A program made the translations under genes and the position numbers. The notes under the pieces are model-generated. The model ran no database searches and was not told the origin of the DNA. It was given only the letters and a program-made list of their open reading frames with translations. Of a stretch of DNA of 64,000 nucleotides, positions 54,456 through 64,000 are shown piece by piece (within the stretch, counting starts at the first letter, position 1; each line of letters opens with the position of its first letter). The DNA comes from Bradyrhizobium canariense (GTDB lineage: Bacteria > Pseudomonadota > Alphaproteobacteria > Rhizobiales > Xanthobacteraceae): positions 1 through 64,000 of the forward strand of contig NZ_JAFCKJ010000011.1 in NCBI RefSeq assembly GCF_018130465.1, in the 5' to 3' direction.

Positions 54456-55142
54456 ATGATCGAGGCTATCGGCAAGGAGACGAGCAGGGCATTGCTGTTC
54501 GACATCGACGGCACGCTCGCCAACACCGATCCCTTGCACTTGAAGGCCTTCAACGAGGTGCTCGGCCCTCGCGGTCATATCTTCGATCACGCGCGCTTCT
54601 CCAGGGAGCTGCAAGGTTTCGCCAATGTATCGATCGGCGAACGCTTTCTGCCCGACGAGCCGCCCGAACGGCGTGCCTTGATCCTCGATGAGAAGGAGGG
54701 AGTCTTCCGCGCGCTGGTAGCCGGGCAGATCGAGCCGCTGCCGGGCCTGATGGCGCTGCTCGACCGGGCGGACGCGGCCGGCATTCCCATGGTCGCCGTG
54801 ACCAACGCGCCGCGCCTCAACGCGGAGCTGCTGCTCTCCGGCCTCGGCATCGCACACCGTTTCAAGGCGCTCGTGATCGGTGCCGAGCTGCCGCACGGCA
54901 AGCCGCATCCGCTGCCCTATCAGGAGGGGCTACGCTTTGCCGGTGCCAGCGCGATGGCTTCGATCGCATTCGAGGACTCCCGCACCGGCGTGCAGTCGGC
55001 CGTAGCGGCCGGCATTCCGACCATTGGCATCCGGACCAGCCTCAGCCATGCTGACTTGGTTGCATCAGGCGCTATCGCCTCCGCCAGCGCCTTCGACGAT
55101 CCGGGCCTGCTGGCGCGCCTCGCCACCGCAATGGCGTGGTGA
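54456..55142 (+). CDS. HAD-family phosphatase
   Basis: 228 residues. Motif I is LLFDIDGTLANTDPLHLKAF with the nucleophilic Asp, motif II is VAVTNAPR, motif III is the Lys in PHGKPHPLPY, and motif IV is IAFEDSRTGVQSAVAAGI. It is a beta-phosphoglucomutase/phosphoglycolate-phosphatase-like subclass, probably acting on a small sugar or polyol phosphate. It lies upstream of glpR on the same strand with a 91-base gap, so a link with glycerol phosphate metabolism is possible but only by position. Confidence 0.83.
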   Translation: MIEAIGKETSRALLFDIDGTLANTDPLHLKAFNEVLGPRGHIFDHARFSRELQGFANVSIGERFLPDEPPERRALILDEKEGVFRALVAGQIEPLPGLMALLDRADAAGIPMVAVTNAPRLNAELLLSGLGIAHRFKALVIGAELPHGKPHPLPYQEGLRFAGASAMASIAFEDSRTGVQSAVAAGIPTIGIRTSLSHADLVASGAIASASAFDDPGLLARLATAMAW

Positions 55143-55233
55143 GAACCTTCGTCCGTTAACCGTGATCGGTGCGCGCATTGACCGAACGCGCGAACCGCCG
55201 CACCATGCAGCTTCCTGACTTGAGGCCATCGCC

Positions 55234-56079
55234 GTGACCGGACTGACCCATCGCCAAGCCGAAATCCTGAACATTGCGCGGGCCTCGGGCCGCGTCATGG
55301 TCGAGGAGCTGGCGCGCCGGTTCGAGGTCTCGGCGCAGACCATCCGCAAGGATCTCAACGATCTCTGCGAGCGCCGCTCGCTGACCCGTATCCATGGCGG
55401 CGCCATCATCGCCTCCGGCGTGGAAAACCTCGCCTATGAGGCGCGGCGCTTCGTCGCCGCCGACGAGAAGAAGGCGATTGGAGTCGCGGCCGCATCGCTG
55501 ATCCCGAACGGCTGCTCGCTCTTCATCAACATCGGCACCACGACCGAGGAGGTCGCGAGCGCGCTGACCTCGCACGAGGATCTCCTCGTCATCACCAACA
55601 ATCTCAACGTTGCCATGCTGCTCTATCGTCACCCCCGCATCGAGGTGGTGGTCGCCGGCGGCACGGTACGGCGCGCCGACGGTGCGGTGGTCGGTTCGAC
55701 CGCGACGCAGCTGATCGGCCAGTTCAAGGTCGACTACGCCATCATCGGGGCGTCCGCGATCGACGAGGAGGGCGCGCTGCTCGACTTCGACTATCGCGAG
55801 GTGCAGGTGGCGCAGGCCATCATCGCCAACGCCCGCAGCGTCATGCTGGTCGCGGACTCGACCAAGCTTCGCCGCAGCGCGCCGGTCCGCATTGCCCATA
55901 TCAGCCAGATCCAGACCTTCGTCACCGACCAGGAACTGCCCGAGCGCCTCGCCACCATCTGCCACAGCAAGGGCATCGAGGTGATGGCGGCAATGCCGAA
56001 GGGAGCCGATGTCGATGAGGCTCAGGCCGATGTGCAGGATGCAGCACCCGAATCGGCGCCGGTGCTGCGGCTGAGGTAG
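55234..56079 (+). CDS. glpR: DeoR/GlpR-family repressor
   Basis: 281 residues from GTG at 55234. The winged helix is LTHRQAEILNIARASGRVMV then EELARRFEVSAQTIRKDLND, with the DeoR signature LTRIHGGAII. The sugar-phosphate-isomerase-like effector domain has NIGTTTEEVASAL, ITNNLNVAMLL and VVAGGTVRRADGAVVG. It is expected to repress glpD and the glycerol ABC operon until glycerol 3-phosphate binds. It converges with vapC, leaving two bases between stops. The operator array before glpD is the likely target. Confidence 0.88.
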   Translation: MTGLTHRQAEILNIARASGRVMVEELARRFEVSAQTIRKDLNDLCERRSLTRIHGGAIIASGVENLAYEARRFVAADEKKAIGVAAASLIPNGCSLFINIGTTTEEVASALTSHEDLLVITNNLNVAMLLYRHPRIEVVVAGGTVRRADGAVVGSTATQLIGQFKVDYAIIGASAIDEEGALLDFDYREVQVAQAIIANARSVMLVADSTKLRRSAPVRIAHISQIQTFVTDQELPERLATICHSKGIEVMAAMPKGADVDEAQADVQDAAPESAPVLRLR

Positions 56080-56081
56080 GA

Positions 56082-56507
56082 CTATGGGTCGTCCCACGGG
56101 TTGAGCAGCGGCACGCCGAATACCGCGAAATCCTTCACATTGCGCGTCACGAGCGTGAGGTCGTTTGCGAGCGCTGTCGCGGCAAAGAAGCCATCCATGA
56201 CGGACAGCGCGATGCCGCTTTTGCGGCTCTGTGCCATCAGGTCGCCCCAGCGTTCCGCCACCGCGTGGTCGATCGGCAGGGTGCGCCCGGCAAAACGCTC
56301 CGGCAGATCGTGGGCAAGCCAGGCGGCCAGTGCTGCGCGCCGACGGCCGTCCTCCAGCAATGCGATGCCGCGGCGAAGCTCGGCGATCGATGCCACGCTG
56401 ATGAACGCACGATCCTCGTCGATCGTATCAAGCCATGACAAGACTTTCGGCGAAGGGGCCGGCCTCTGGACCTCCGACAACACGTTGGTGTCGAGCAGTA
56501 GATTCAC
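56082..56507 (-). CDS. vapC: VapC-type PIN-domain toxin
   Basis: 141 residues. The PIN nuclease acidic residues are visible: LLLDTNVLSE (first Asp), SIAELRRGIALL (Glu), and SVMDGFFAATALANDLTLVT then NVKDF (later Asp residues). It should cleave RNA, typically tRNA or rRNA, when free of antitoxin. The gene overlaps the antitoxin gene by 4 bases. The pair sits between glpR and glpD, in opposite orientation. Confidence 0.9.
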   Translation of the reverse strand: MNLLLDTNVLSEVQRPAPSPKVLSWLDTIDEDRAFISVASIAELRRGIALLEDGRRRAALAAWLAHDLPERFAGRTLPIDHAVAERWGDLMAQSRKSGIALSVMDGFFAATALANDLTLVTRNVKDFAVFGVPLLNPWDDP

Positions 56508-56788
56508 GGCATCTCGTCGTGCGGCGCGTCGTGCACGCGTTCAAGCTCGAGGTCGGCGCTGCGCAGCGGCGAAGCCAGCAGGAATTCGGCTAAGGTGCCT
56601 TTACGCGCCGTCTTGCGCGCCCATTCCTCGGCGGAAACGATCACCGCATTGGGCTTGCCGTGTCGGGTGATGATTTGCGGGCCGGCTTGGGCACGGTCGA
56701 TCACTTCGGAGAGCCGGGCCTTGGCGTTGGCAAGCGTCCAGATGTCATCAGTCGGAAGCGAGTCGGGTGCAGTATTGCGGTCGGCCAT
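56504..56788 (-). CDS. vapB: Phd/YefM-type antitoxin of VapC
   Basis: 94 residues. NAKARLSEVIDRAQAGPQII then TRHGKPNAVIVSAEEWAR is the Phd/YefM DNA-binding domain, and the acidic tail (SADLELERVHDAPHDEM) should neutralise the toxin. The start is MADRNTAPD at 56788. It is translated just before vapC. Direct TGACTAT repeats lie upstream. Confidence 0.87.
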   Translation of the reverse strand: MADRNTAPDSLPTDDIWTLANAKARLSEVIDRAQAGPQIITRHGKPNAVIVSAEEWARKTARKGTLAEFLLASPLRSADLELERVHDAPHDEMP

Positions 56789-56805
56789 GTGAACGAGAAC
56801 CAATA

Positions 56806-56821
56806 TGACTATTTTGACTAT
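56806..56821. promoter_or_regulatory. TGACTAT direct repeat before vapB
   Basis: TGACTAT occurs at 56806-56812 and 56815-56821, 18 to 33 bases upstream of the vapB ATG on the minus strand. Probably the autoregulatory operator of the toxin-antitoxin pair. Confidence 0.35.
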
Positions 56822-56917
56822 AATTCTGCGAAGCTAATCATTCAAGGGCGCTGCTGCTTCTCGAACTGCCATCCAAACTGCCCATTTCCACAGCCTTTTG
56901 CCCGCGAAAAAGTTCCG

Positions 56918-56986
56918 CTTTCACTTCCTTTCTCCTCTCTTTCATCTTGCTTTCGTTTTTTGGTGTGATCTAATCAAAAACGAAAG
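56918..56986. promoter_or_regulatory. Helically phased operator array before glpD
   Basis: CTTTC occurs at 56918, 56928, 56939 and 56950, at 10, 11 and 11-base intervals. The last is part of a perfect inverted repeat CTTTCGTTTTT (56950-56960) and AAAAACGAAAG (56976-56986) with a 15-base spacer. Phased half-sites suit cooperative binding of a DeoR-family repressor such as GlpR. The glpD start lies 34 bases after the array. Confidence 0.6.
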
Positions 56987-57019
56987 TAACCGCTCGATTG
57001 AACGGGCGGTCGCCGGGGG

Positions 57020-58570
57020 ATGCGTCTGTTGGAGCGTATTTTCGACCTCGCCATTATCGGAGGCGGTGTTAACGGCTGCGGCATCGCGCGCGACGCGGTG
57101 GGCCGCGGCAACACGGTTTTCCTGTGCGAAATGAACGATCTGGCGAGCGGGACGTCGTCCTGGTCGACCAAGCTGGTCCATGGCGGCCTGCGCTATCTCG
57201 AATATTACGAGTTTCGGCTGGTCCGCGAGGCGCTGATCGAGCGTGAGATCCTCTGGGGCATCGCGCCCCACATCATTCGGCCCCTGCGTTTCGTTTTGCC
57301 GCACCATGCGGGCCTGCGGCCGGCCTGGCTGCTGCGCCTCGGCCTCTTCCTCTATGACCACATCGGCGGCCGTCATCTGTTGCCGGCCACGCGCTCGGTC
57401 GATCTCAGGCGTGACGAGGTCGGCCGCCCGCTGATCCCCAACCGCTATGGTCGCGCGTTCGAATATTCCGACTGCTTCGTCGACGACGCTCGTCTCGTCG
57501 TGCTCAACGCGCGCGATGCCGCCGACAAGGGCGCCGAGATCCGCACCCGCACTCGCGCGACTGATATCAAGCAGTCCGACGGCATCTGGACCGTCAGCAT
57601 GATCGACACGCTGACCGGCGCGCGTTCGTCGATCCAGGCTCGCGCGCTGGTCAATGCCGGCGGTCCTTGGGTCGAGGACGTGCTCGGCCGCGGCGCCGGC
57701 GTCAACGCGAAAGCCAAGGTGCGCCTGGTGCAAGGCTCGCACATCGTCGTGAAGAAACTCTACGACCACGACCGTGCCTACATGTTCCAGAATGCTGACG
57801 GCCGCATTATCTTCGTCATTCCCTATCAGGACGATTTTACGCTGATCGGCACCACCGACCGCGACTATGAAGGCGATCCCGCCAAGGTGAAGGCGACGGC
57901 CGAGGAGATCCAGTATCTCTGCACGGCGGCAAGCGAATATCTGGCCAAGCCTGTCACGCCCGATGACGTGGTCTGGACCTATTCCGGCGTGCGTCCGCTC
58001 TATGACGACGGCGCCAGCGAAGCCAAGGCCGCGACGCGCGACTATGTGTTCGAGCTCGACACGCCCGGCGGCGTGCCGCTGCTGTCGATTTATGGCGGCA
58101 AGATCACGACCTACCGCCGTCTCGCCGAGGAGGCGCTGGAGCGGCTCGCGCCCTATCTTCGCAGTGCGAAAGCGCGCGAAGGCTGGACCGGCAAGTGGCC
58201 GCTGCCCGGCGGCGACATGGGCGTGTCCGATGTCGACGGCCTGATCGCCGAGCTTCAGCGCGGCTATCCTTTCCTCAGCCACGAGCATGCGCGGCGCCTC
58301 GCGCGCGCCTATGGCACGAGGGCGATCAAGCTGCTTGGGGATGCGAAATCGACGGCCGATCTCGGCCAGGCCTTCGGTGCGACGCTGACCGAGCGCGAGG
58401 TCCGCTATCTCATGGCCAACGAATGGGCCGTCACCGCCGAAGATATCGTCTGGCGCCGTTCCAAGCTCGGCCTGCGACTAAGTGCCGACGAGATCGCAGC
58501 GCTTGACGACTGGATCAGGACCCACGCCGTGCAGCAAAGTCCCCTGCTGGAAGCCGGAGGACGCTCATGA
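57020..58570 (+). CDS. glpD: Glycerol-3-phosphate dehydrogenase, FAD-dependent
   Basis: 516 residues. Oxidises glycerol 3-phosphate to dihydroxyacetone phosphate and passes electrons to quinone at the inner membrane. FAD-binding IIGGGVNGCGIARDAVGRG is at the N-terminus. The conserved WSTKLVHGGLRYLEYYEF, LVNAGGPWVEDVLG, DDFTLIGTTDRDYEGDP (split) and IYGGKITTYRRLAEEAL are in order. A C-terminal helical domain follows. Its stop overlaps the glpS ATG (4 bases), so enzyme and importer are co-expressed. Confidence 0.95.
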   Translation: MRLLERIFDLAIIGGGVNGCGIARDAVGRGNTVFLCEMNDLASGTSSWSTKLVHGGLRYLEYYEFRLVREALIEREILWGIAPHIIRPLRFVLPHHAGLRPAWLLRLGLFLYDHIGGRHLLPATRSVDLRRDEVGRPLIPNRYGRAFEYSDCFVDDARLVVLNARDAADKGAEIRTRTRATDIKQSDGIWTVSMIDTLTGARSSIQARALVNAGGPWVEDVLGRGAGVNAKAKVRLVQGSHIVVKKLYDHDRAYMFQNADGRIIFVIPYQDDFTLIGTTDRDYEGDPAKVKATAEEIQYLCTAASEYLAKPVTPDDVVWTYSGVRPLYDDGASEAKAATRDYVFELDTPGGVPLLSIYGGKITTYRRLAEEALERLAPYLRSAKAREGWTGKWPLPGGDMGVSDVDGLIAELQRGYPFLSHEHARRLARAYGTRAIKLLGDAKSTADLGQAFGATLTEREVRYLMANEWAVTAEDIVWRRSKLGLRLSADEIAALDDWIRTHAVQQSPLLEAGGRS

Positions 58571-59706
58571 CCGTGACACTCGATCACGTGACCCGGACTG
58601 TCGACGGTATCCCGCACATCCGCGACGTCTCGCTGACGCTCGAGAGTGGCACGCTCAACGTGCTGCTCGGGCCGACGCTGTCGGGCAAGACTTCGATCAT
58701 GCGGTTGCTCGCAGGCTTGGACAAGCCGACATCGGGTAAGCTGCTGGTCAACGGCAAGGACGTCACCGGTGTCGACGTGCGCCAGCGCTCGGTCGCCATG
58801 GTCTATCAGCAGTTCATCAATTATCCTTCGCTATCGGTCTACGAGAACATCGCCTCGCCCTTGCGCGTGCAGGGCAAGCCGCGCGCCGAGATCGAGGCGC
58901 GGGTCGCGGAAGCCGCCCGGCTGCTCAGGCTCGAGCCGTTCTTGAAGCGCACACCGCTCCAGCTTTCCGGCGGCCAGCAGCAGCGAACCGCGATGGCGCG
59001 CGCGCTGGTGAAGGGCGCCGATCTCGTGCTGCTCGACGAGCCGCTGGCCAATCTCGACTACAAGCTCCGCGAGGAGCTCCGCACCGAGCTACCGCGCATC
59101 TTCGAGGCGTCCGGCGCGATTTTCGTCTATGCCACCACCGAGCCGACCGAGGCGCTGCTTCTCGGCGGCAACACGGTGTGCATGTGGCAGGGACAGGCGC
59201 TCCAGATCGGCCAGACGCCCAACGTCTACCGTCATCCGCAGACCTTGCGGGTCGCGCAGGTGTTCTCTGATCCGCCACTGAATCTCGTCGGCATCGAGAA
59301 GAAGAACGGCTCCGTGCAATATGCGGGAGGCATCGCCGCGCCGGCGTCCGGTCTCTATTCCTCTCTCGCGGACGGCACCTATCGAGTCGGATTTCGTGCA
59401 CACCAGCTCGCGCTTGCCAATGGCGAGACTGACCGCCACGCCTTCCATGCCACGGTAACGGTGACCGAGATCACCGGTTCGGAGAGTTTCGTGCATCTGA
59501 CCCGCGACGGATCGAACTGGGTGGCGGTGTTGCACGGCGTGCACGAGTTCGAGCCCGGCCAGACGCTCGATGCCGTGCTCGATCCCAATGACGTTTTTGT
59601 TTTCGATGCAGCCGACCGGCTGGTCGCGGCACCTGGTCCCATAGCGTTTTCAAGCGAAGTGCCGAGCGGTTCGCGTGAAGAAAACGCGTCAAAGAAAAAA
59701 GCCTGA
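58567..59706 (+). CDS. glpS: Glycerol ABC importer, ATPase subunit GlpS
   Basis: 379 residues. P-loop GPTLSGKT (35-42), signature LSGGQ (133-137), Walker B LVLLDEP (D157, E158), D-loop ANLD. The switch (H-loop) His is replaced: the aligned position is T191 in YATTEPTEAL where most ABC proteins have YVTHDQTEAL. A C-terminal TOBE-like regulatory domain follows. It pairs with GlpT to energise uptake of glycerol (or glycerol 3-phosphate) by GlpP/GlpQ. GTG/ATG ambiguity is minor; the ATG overlaps the glpD stop. Confidence 0.9.
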   Translation: MTVTLDHVTRTVDGIPHIRDVSLTLESGTLNVLLGPTLSGKTSIMRLLAGLDKPTSGKLLVNGKDVTGVDVRQRSVAMVYQQFINYPSLSVYENIASPLRVQGKPRAEIEARVAEAARLLRLEPFLKRTPLQLSGGQQQRTAMARALVKGADLVLLDEPLANLDYKLREELRTELPRIFEASGAIFVYATTEPTEALLLGGNTVCMWQGQALQIGQTPNVYRHPQTLRVAQVFSDPPLNLVGIEKKNGSVQYAGGIAAPASGLYSSLADGTYRVGFRAHQLALANGETDRHAFHATVTVTEITGSESFVHLTRDGSNWVAVLHGVHEFEPGQTLDAVLDPNDVFVFDAADRLVAAPGPIAFSSEVPSGSREENASKKKA

Positions 59707-59718
59707 GGGGGATGCGAC

Positions 59719-60803
<1,085 letters not shown>

Positions 60804-60804
<1 letters not shown>

Positions 60805-61706
60805 TGGACAAGACCATCAACCAAAAAGCCTGGTTCCTGGTGCTGCCGGTGTTCCTGGTCGTCGCCTTCTCGGCGGTGCTGCCGCTGATGACGGTGGTGA
60901 ACTATTCGATGCAGGACACCTTCGGCAACAACCAGTTCTTCTGGAACGGTGTCGGCTGGTTCAAGGAATTGCTCGATCCTTCGACCGACCTCGGCGGCCG
61001 CTTCCTCGCCTCGCTCGGCCGCAATCTGTTCTTCTCGCTGGTGATCCTCGCGATCGAGGTGCCGCTCGGCATCGTCGTCGCGCTGTCGATGCCGCGCCAG
61101 GGCTGGACGGTTGCGGCCTGCCTCGTCATCCTCGCGCTGCCGCTGCTGATCCCGTGGAACGTGGTCGGCACGATCTGGCAGATCTTTGGCCGCCCCGACA
61201 TCGGCCTGCTCGGCTACGTTCTCAATGCCATCGGCATCGACTACAATTACGTCTCCAACGACATCGACGCCTGGGTTACCGTCATCGTGATGGACGTCTG
61301 GCACTGGACCAGCCTGGTCGCGCTGCTGTGCTATGCCGGCCTGAAGTCGATCCCGGAGGCCTACTACCAGGCAGCCCAGATCGACGGCGCCTCGCGCTGG
61401 GCGGTGTTCAGGGCGATCCAGCTGCCAAAGATGAACCGCGTGCTGTTGATCGCGGTGCTGCTGCGGTTCATGGACAGTTTCATGATCTACACCGAACCGT
61501 TCGTAGTGACGGGTGGCGGGCCCGGCAATTCGACGACCTTCGTGTCGATCGAACTGGTCAAGATCGCACTCGGCCAGTTCGACCTCGGCAAGGCCGCTGC
61601 GCTGTCGCTGGTCTACAACCTCATCATCCTGATCGTCTGCTGGATCTTCTACACCGTCATGACCAATGCCGGCGCCGAGCGGAAGCCGCAGGAAGGAGCC
61701 GCGTGA
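60804..61706 (+). CDS. glpP: Glycerol ABC importer, permease GlpP
   Basis: 300 residues with six predicted membrane segments. The EAA loop for contact with the ATPase is AYYQAAQIDGASRWAVFRAI followed by QLPKM. The start overlaps the glpT stop by one base. Binding-protein-dependent transport family of carbohydrate type (CUT1). Forms a heterodimer with GlpQ. Confidence 0.9.
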
Positions 61707-62512
61707 TGCATTCGATCCCCGGCCGTCGCCTCATCATGGCGCTGTTTTTGATCTTCCTGCTGTTACCGATCTACTGGCTCGTCAACATGAGCTTCAAGAC
61801 CAACGCCGAGATCGTTTCGACGATGACGCTGTGGCCGCACGCTCCGACGCTTCAGCACTACAAGCGCATCTTCACCGACGAGAGCTGGTATTCCGGCTAT
61901 ATCAACTCGCTGGAATACGTCGTCCTCAACACCATCATCTCGATCTCGGTGGCCTTGCCTGCGGCCTATGCCTTCTCGCGCTACCGCTTCCTCGGCGACA
62001 AGCATCTGTTCTTCTGGCTGCTGTCGAACCGCATGGCGCCGGCGGCGGTCTATGCACTGCCGTTCTTCAACCTCTATTCGGCGATCGGGCTGTTCGATAC
62101 GCCCTGGGCGGTCGCGCTCGCGCACTGCATCTTCAACGTCCCGCTGGCGGTGTGGATCCTGGAAGGCTTCGTCTCCGGCGTGCCGCGCGAGATCGACGAG
62201 ACCGCCTTCCTCGACGGCTACTCGTTCCCGCGCTTCTTCATCAAGATCCTGGTGCCGCTGATCGCGAGCGGCATCGGCGTCGCCGCCTTCTTCTGCTTCA
62301 TGTTCTCCTGGGTCGAGTTGCTGCTCGCGCGCACGCTGACCTCGGTCTCGGCCAAGCCGATCGCGGCGATCATGACGCGCACGGTGTCGGCTGCGGGCAT
62401 GGACTGGGGTCTGCTGGCGGCGGCCGGCGTGCTCACCATCATTCCGGGCGCGCTCGTGATCTGGTTCGTCCGCAATTACATCGCGAGCGGCTTTGCGCTC
62501 GGTCGGGTCTAG
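61706..62512 (+). CDS. glpQ: Glycerol ABC importer, permease GlpQ
   Basis: 268 residues, six predicted membrane segments. The EAA loop reads PREIDETAFLDGYSFPRFFI followed by KILVPL. ATG at 61706 overlaps the glpP stop by one base. The frame is open well upstream inside glpP, but the membrane protein starts here. Named after the rhizobial permease, not the E. coli glycerophosphodiesterase of the same name. Confidence 0.9.
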   Translation: MHSIPGRRLIMALFLIFLLLPIYWLVNMSFKTNAEIVSTMTLWPHAPTLQHYKRIFTDESWYSGYINSLEYVVLNTIISISVALPAAYAFSRYRFLGDKHLFFWLLSNRMAPAAVYALPFFNLYSAIGLFDTPWAVALAHCIFNVPLAVWILEGFVSGVPREIDETAFLDGYSFPRFFIKILVPLIASGIGVAAFFCFMFSWVELLLARTLTSVSAKPIAAIMTRTVSAAGMDWGLLAAAGVLTIIPGALVIWFVRNYIASGFALGRV

Positions 62513-62522
62513 GGAGGCATCA

Positions 62523-62852
62523 ATGGAATCTATTGCATGGATGGCCTGGACGCCGCCGACGGCGATCTTCTTTGTCGCGCTCGCCTGCACGCTTGCCGTG
62601 ATGACCTGGCTTGGGGTGGCCTATCCCGAAGCCGAGCGCGTCGGCGTGCTGCGCATTCCGACCACGCGCGGCGACCGCCTGTTCATCTCCCTGATCACGG
62701 CGGCGGTCATCCACCTGCTCTGGATCGCCTTCGCCGGCACCGACGCCCTCGCCACGCTGCCGATCGGCGAGGACGGACTTGAAATTTCGCGCCTTTGGAT
62801 CGCATCAGGAATTTCGCTGGCCACGGCCGTACTCATTTTCCGCACGGTCTAG
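62523..62852 (+). CDS. glpU: GlpU, DUF2160 small membrane protein
   Basis: 109 residues with three hydrophobic segments (PPTAIFFVALACTLAVMTWL, FISLITAAVIHLLWIAFAG, SGISLATAVLIF). DUF2160 proteins accompany glycerol ABC importers; the role is unproven, perhaps an accessory or stabilising subunit. It is flanked by glpQ (10 bases) and glpV. The start at ATG 62523 follows GGGAGGCATCA. The N-terminus is Trp-rich (SIAWMAWTP). Confidence 0.85.
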   Translation: MESIAWMAWTPPTAIFFVALACTLAVMTWLGVAYPEAERVGVLRIPTTRGDRLFISLITAAVIHLLWIAFAGTDALATLPIGEDGLEISRLWIASGISLATAVLIFRTV

Positions 62853-62925
62853 CCCGCGAAGGAACGGCCAGATCCGGGACCAACCCGGGCCTGTAGAAAG
62901 TTTGTCGCTGCAACGGAGGAACAAC

Positions 62926-64000
62926 ATGCGGCAGTTTAGGAGAAGGGAACGTCCATTGAGCAAGAGCAGTTTTCTGACGATGTCCAGCGTCGCCGCCATC
63001 GTCGCGGTGTCGTTCGCCGTCTCGGCGCCGGTTCGCGCCGCCGACGACGCCGCGATCCAGAAGTGGATCGCGGAATTCCAGCCCTCGACGCTGTCGAAGG
63101 ACGAGCAGAAGAAGGAGCTGGAGTGGTTCGCCAAGGCCGCCGAGCCCTTCAAGGGCATGGAGATCAACGTCGTCTCCGAGACCATCACGACCCACGAATA
63201 CGAGTCGCAGACGCTGGCCAAGGCGTTCTCCGAGCTCACCGGCATCAAGCTCAAGCACGACATCATCCAGGAAGGTGACGTCGTCGAGAAGCTGCAGACC
63301 CAGATGCAGTCCGGCAAGAACGTGTACGACGGCTGGATCAACGATTCCGACCTGATCGGCACGCATTTCCGTTACGGCCAGACCATCGCGCTGTCGGACT
63401 ACATGACCGGTGAGGGCAAGGACGTCACCGATCCCATGCTCGACGTCAACGACTTCATCGGCAAGTCGTTCGGCACGGCGCCGGACGGCAAGCTCTATCA
63501 GCTGCCCGACCAGCAGTTCGCGAACCTCTACTGGTTCCGCTACGACTGGTTCACCAACGCCGACTACAAGGCCAAGTTCAAGGCCAAGTATGGCTACGAG
63601 CTCGGCGTTCCCGTGAACTGGTCCGCCTATGAGGACATCGCCGAGTTCTTCACCAACGACATCAAGGAGATCAACGGCGTCAAGGTCTATGGCCATATGG
63701 ACTATGGCAAAAAGGACCCGTCGCTCGGCTGGCGTTTCACCGACGCCTGGCTGTCGATGGCCGGTAACGGCGACAAGGGCATCCCGAACGGTCTGCCGGT
63801 CGACGAATGGGGCATCCGCATGGAAGGCTGCCGTCCGGTCGGCTCCTCGGTCGAGCGTGGCGGCGACACCAACGGTCCGGCCGCGGTCTACTCGATCACC
63901 AAGTACCTCGAGTGGATGAAGAAATACGCTCCGCCGCAGGCCCAGGGCATGACCTTCTCCGAGTCGGGTCCGGTGCCGGCGCAGGGCAACATCGCCCAGC
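62926..64000 (+). CDS. glpV: Glycerol ABC importer, substrate-binding protein GlpV (3' truncated)
   Basis: The frame opens at ATG 62926 and is still open at the window edge, giving 358 residues so far. A signal peptide (basic start, VAAIVAVSFAVSAPVRA|ADDAA) exports it. The mature protein has the extracellular solute-binding family 1 pattern with MEINVVSETITTHEYESQTL, IIQEGDVVEKLQTQMQSG and YELGVPVNWSAYEDIAEFFT. It captures glycerol in the periplasm and delivers it to GlpPQ. GGAGGA lies 5 bases before the ATG. The remaining C-terminal part is outside the window. Confidence 0.92.
   Translation, partial: MRQFRRRERPLSKSSFLTMSSVAAIVAVSFAVSAPVRAADDAAIQKWIAEFQPSTLSKDEQKKELEWFAKAAEPFKGMEINVVSETITTHEYESQTLAKAFSELTGIKLKHDIIQEGDVVEKLQTQMQSGKNVYDGWINDSDLIGTHFRYGQTIALSDYMTGEGKDVTDPMLDVNDFIGKSFGTAPDGKLYQLPDQQFANLYWFRYDWFTNADYKAKFKAKYGYELGVPVNWSAYEDIAEFFTNDIKEINGVKVYGHMDYGKKDPSLGWRFTDAWLSMAGNGDKGIPNGLPVDEWGIRMEGCRPVGSSVERGGDTNGPAAVYSITKYLEWMKKYAPPQAQGMTFSESGPVPAQGNIAQ

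Overview
The window looks like chromosomal DNA from a Bradyrhizobium-type alphaproteobacterium. This rests on the high GC content, the glpD-glpSTPQUV glycerol import operon, tandem GGDEF/EAL and PAS proteins, sigma-EcfG (GGAAC-N16/17-CGTT) promoters, and dense extragenic inverted repeats of the kind common in that group. No rRNA, tRNA, CRISPR array, insertion sequence or phage module was recognised. The assignment comes from gene content read by eye, not from a database search.

Layout, 0-20 kb: the tail of UDP-glucose dehydrogenase, an aldose epimerase, an MBL-fold hydrolase, an OmpR-type regulator, a secreted alpha/beta hydrolase and phosphoglucomutase open the window. A vanillate-demethylase-type cluster follows (vanA, a GntR regulator, vanB) with two identical palindromes upstream. 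Then come a GGDEF-EAL protein, a divergent SnoaL-like/TetR pair with a double operator, a GMC oxidoreductase, hemC, and a DUF1326-DUF2182 membrane module. From about 17.0 to 19.4 kb gene density drops to small orphan genes and a likely gene remnant before hemE (minus strand).

Layout, 20-41 kb: a 71-aa stress protein and a CsbD protein each carry a perfect sigma-EcfG promoter. Between and around them are a dCACHE-like/PAS/GGDEF cyclase, slyX-trhO, a gamma-glutamyltransferase-family enzyme, a periplasmic FKBP, a cupin and two VOC proteins. Next are a FecR-domain/beta-barrel surface pair, a PMT-type glycosyltransferase, and a soluble hybrid kinase with two FixL-like PAS domains. OmpA-like and caspase-like secreted proteins diverge from a region with two CRP-type palindromes. 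A Met-rich secreted peptide, a YcaQ-family protein, a DUF2809 protein, an MFS transporter and a MazEF module follow.

Layout, 41-64 kb: an RND efflux adaptor and pump with a TetR regulator, a flavin reductase, and a fatty-acid beta-oxidation operon (acyl-CoA dehydrogenase, thiolase, FadJ-type multifunctional protein, thioesterase). Then come a secreted NTF2-like protein, a HAD phosphatase, and the glycerol block: glpR, a vapBC module inserted in opposite orientation, then glpD-glpS-glpT-glpP-glpQ-glpU-glpV, the last cut by the window end. GlpR probably represses glpD through a striking helically phased operator array. GlpS and GlpT appear to form an asymmetric ATPase pair.
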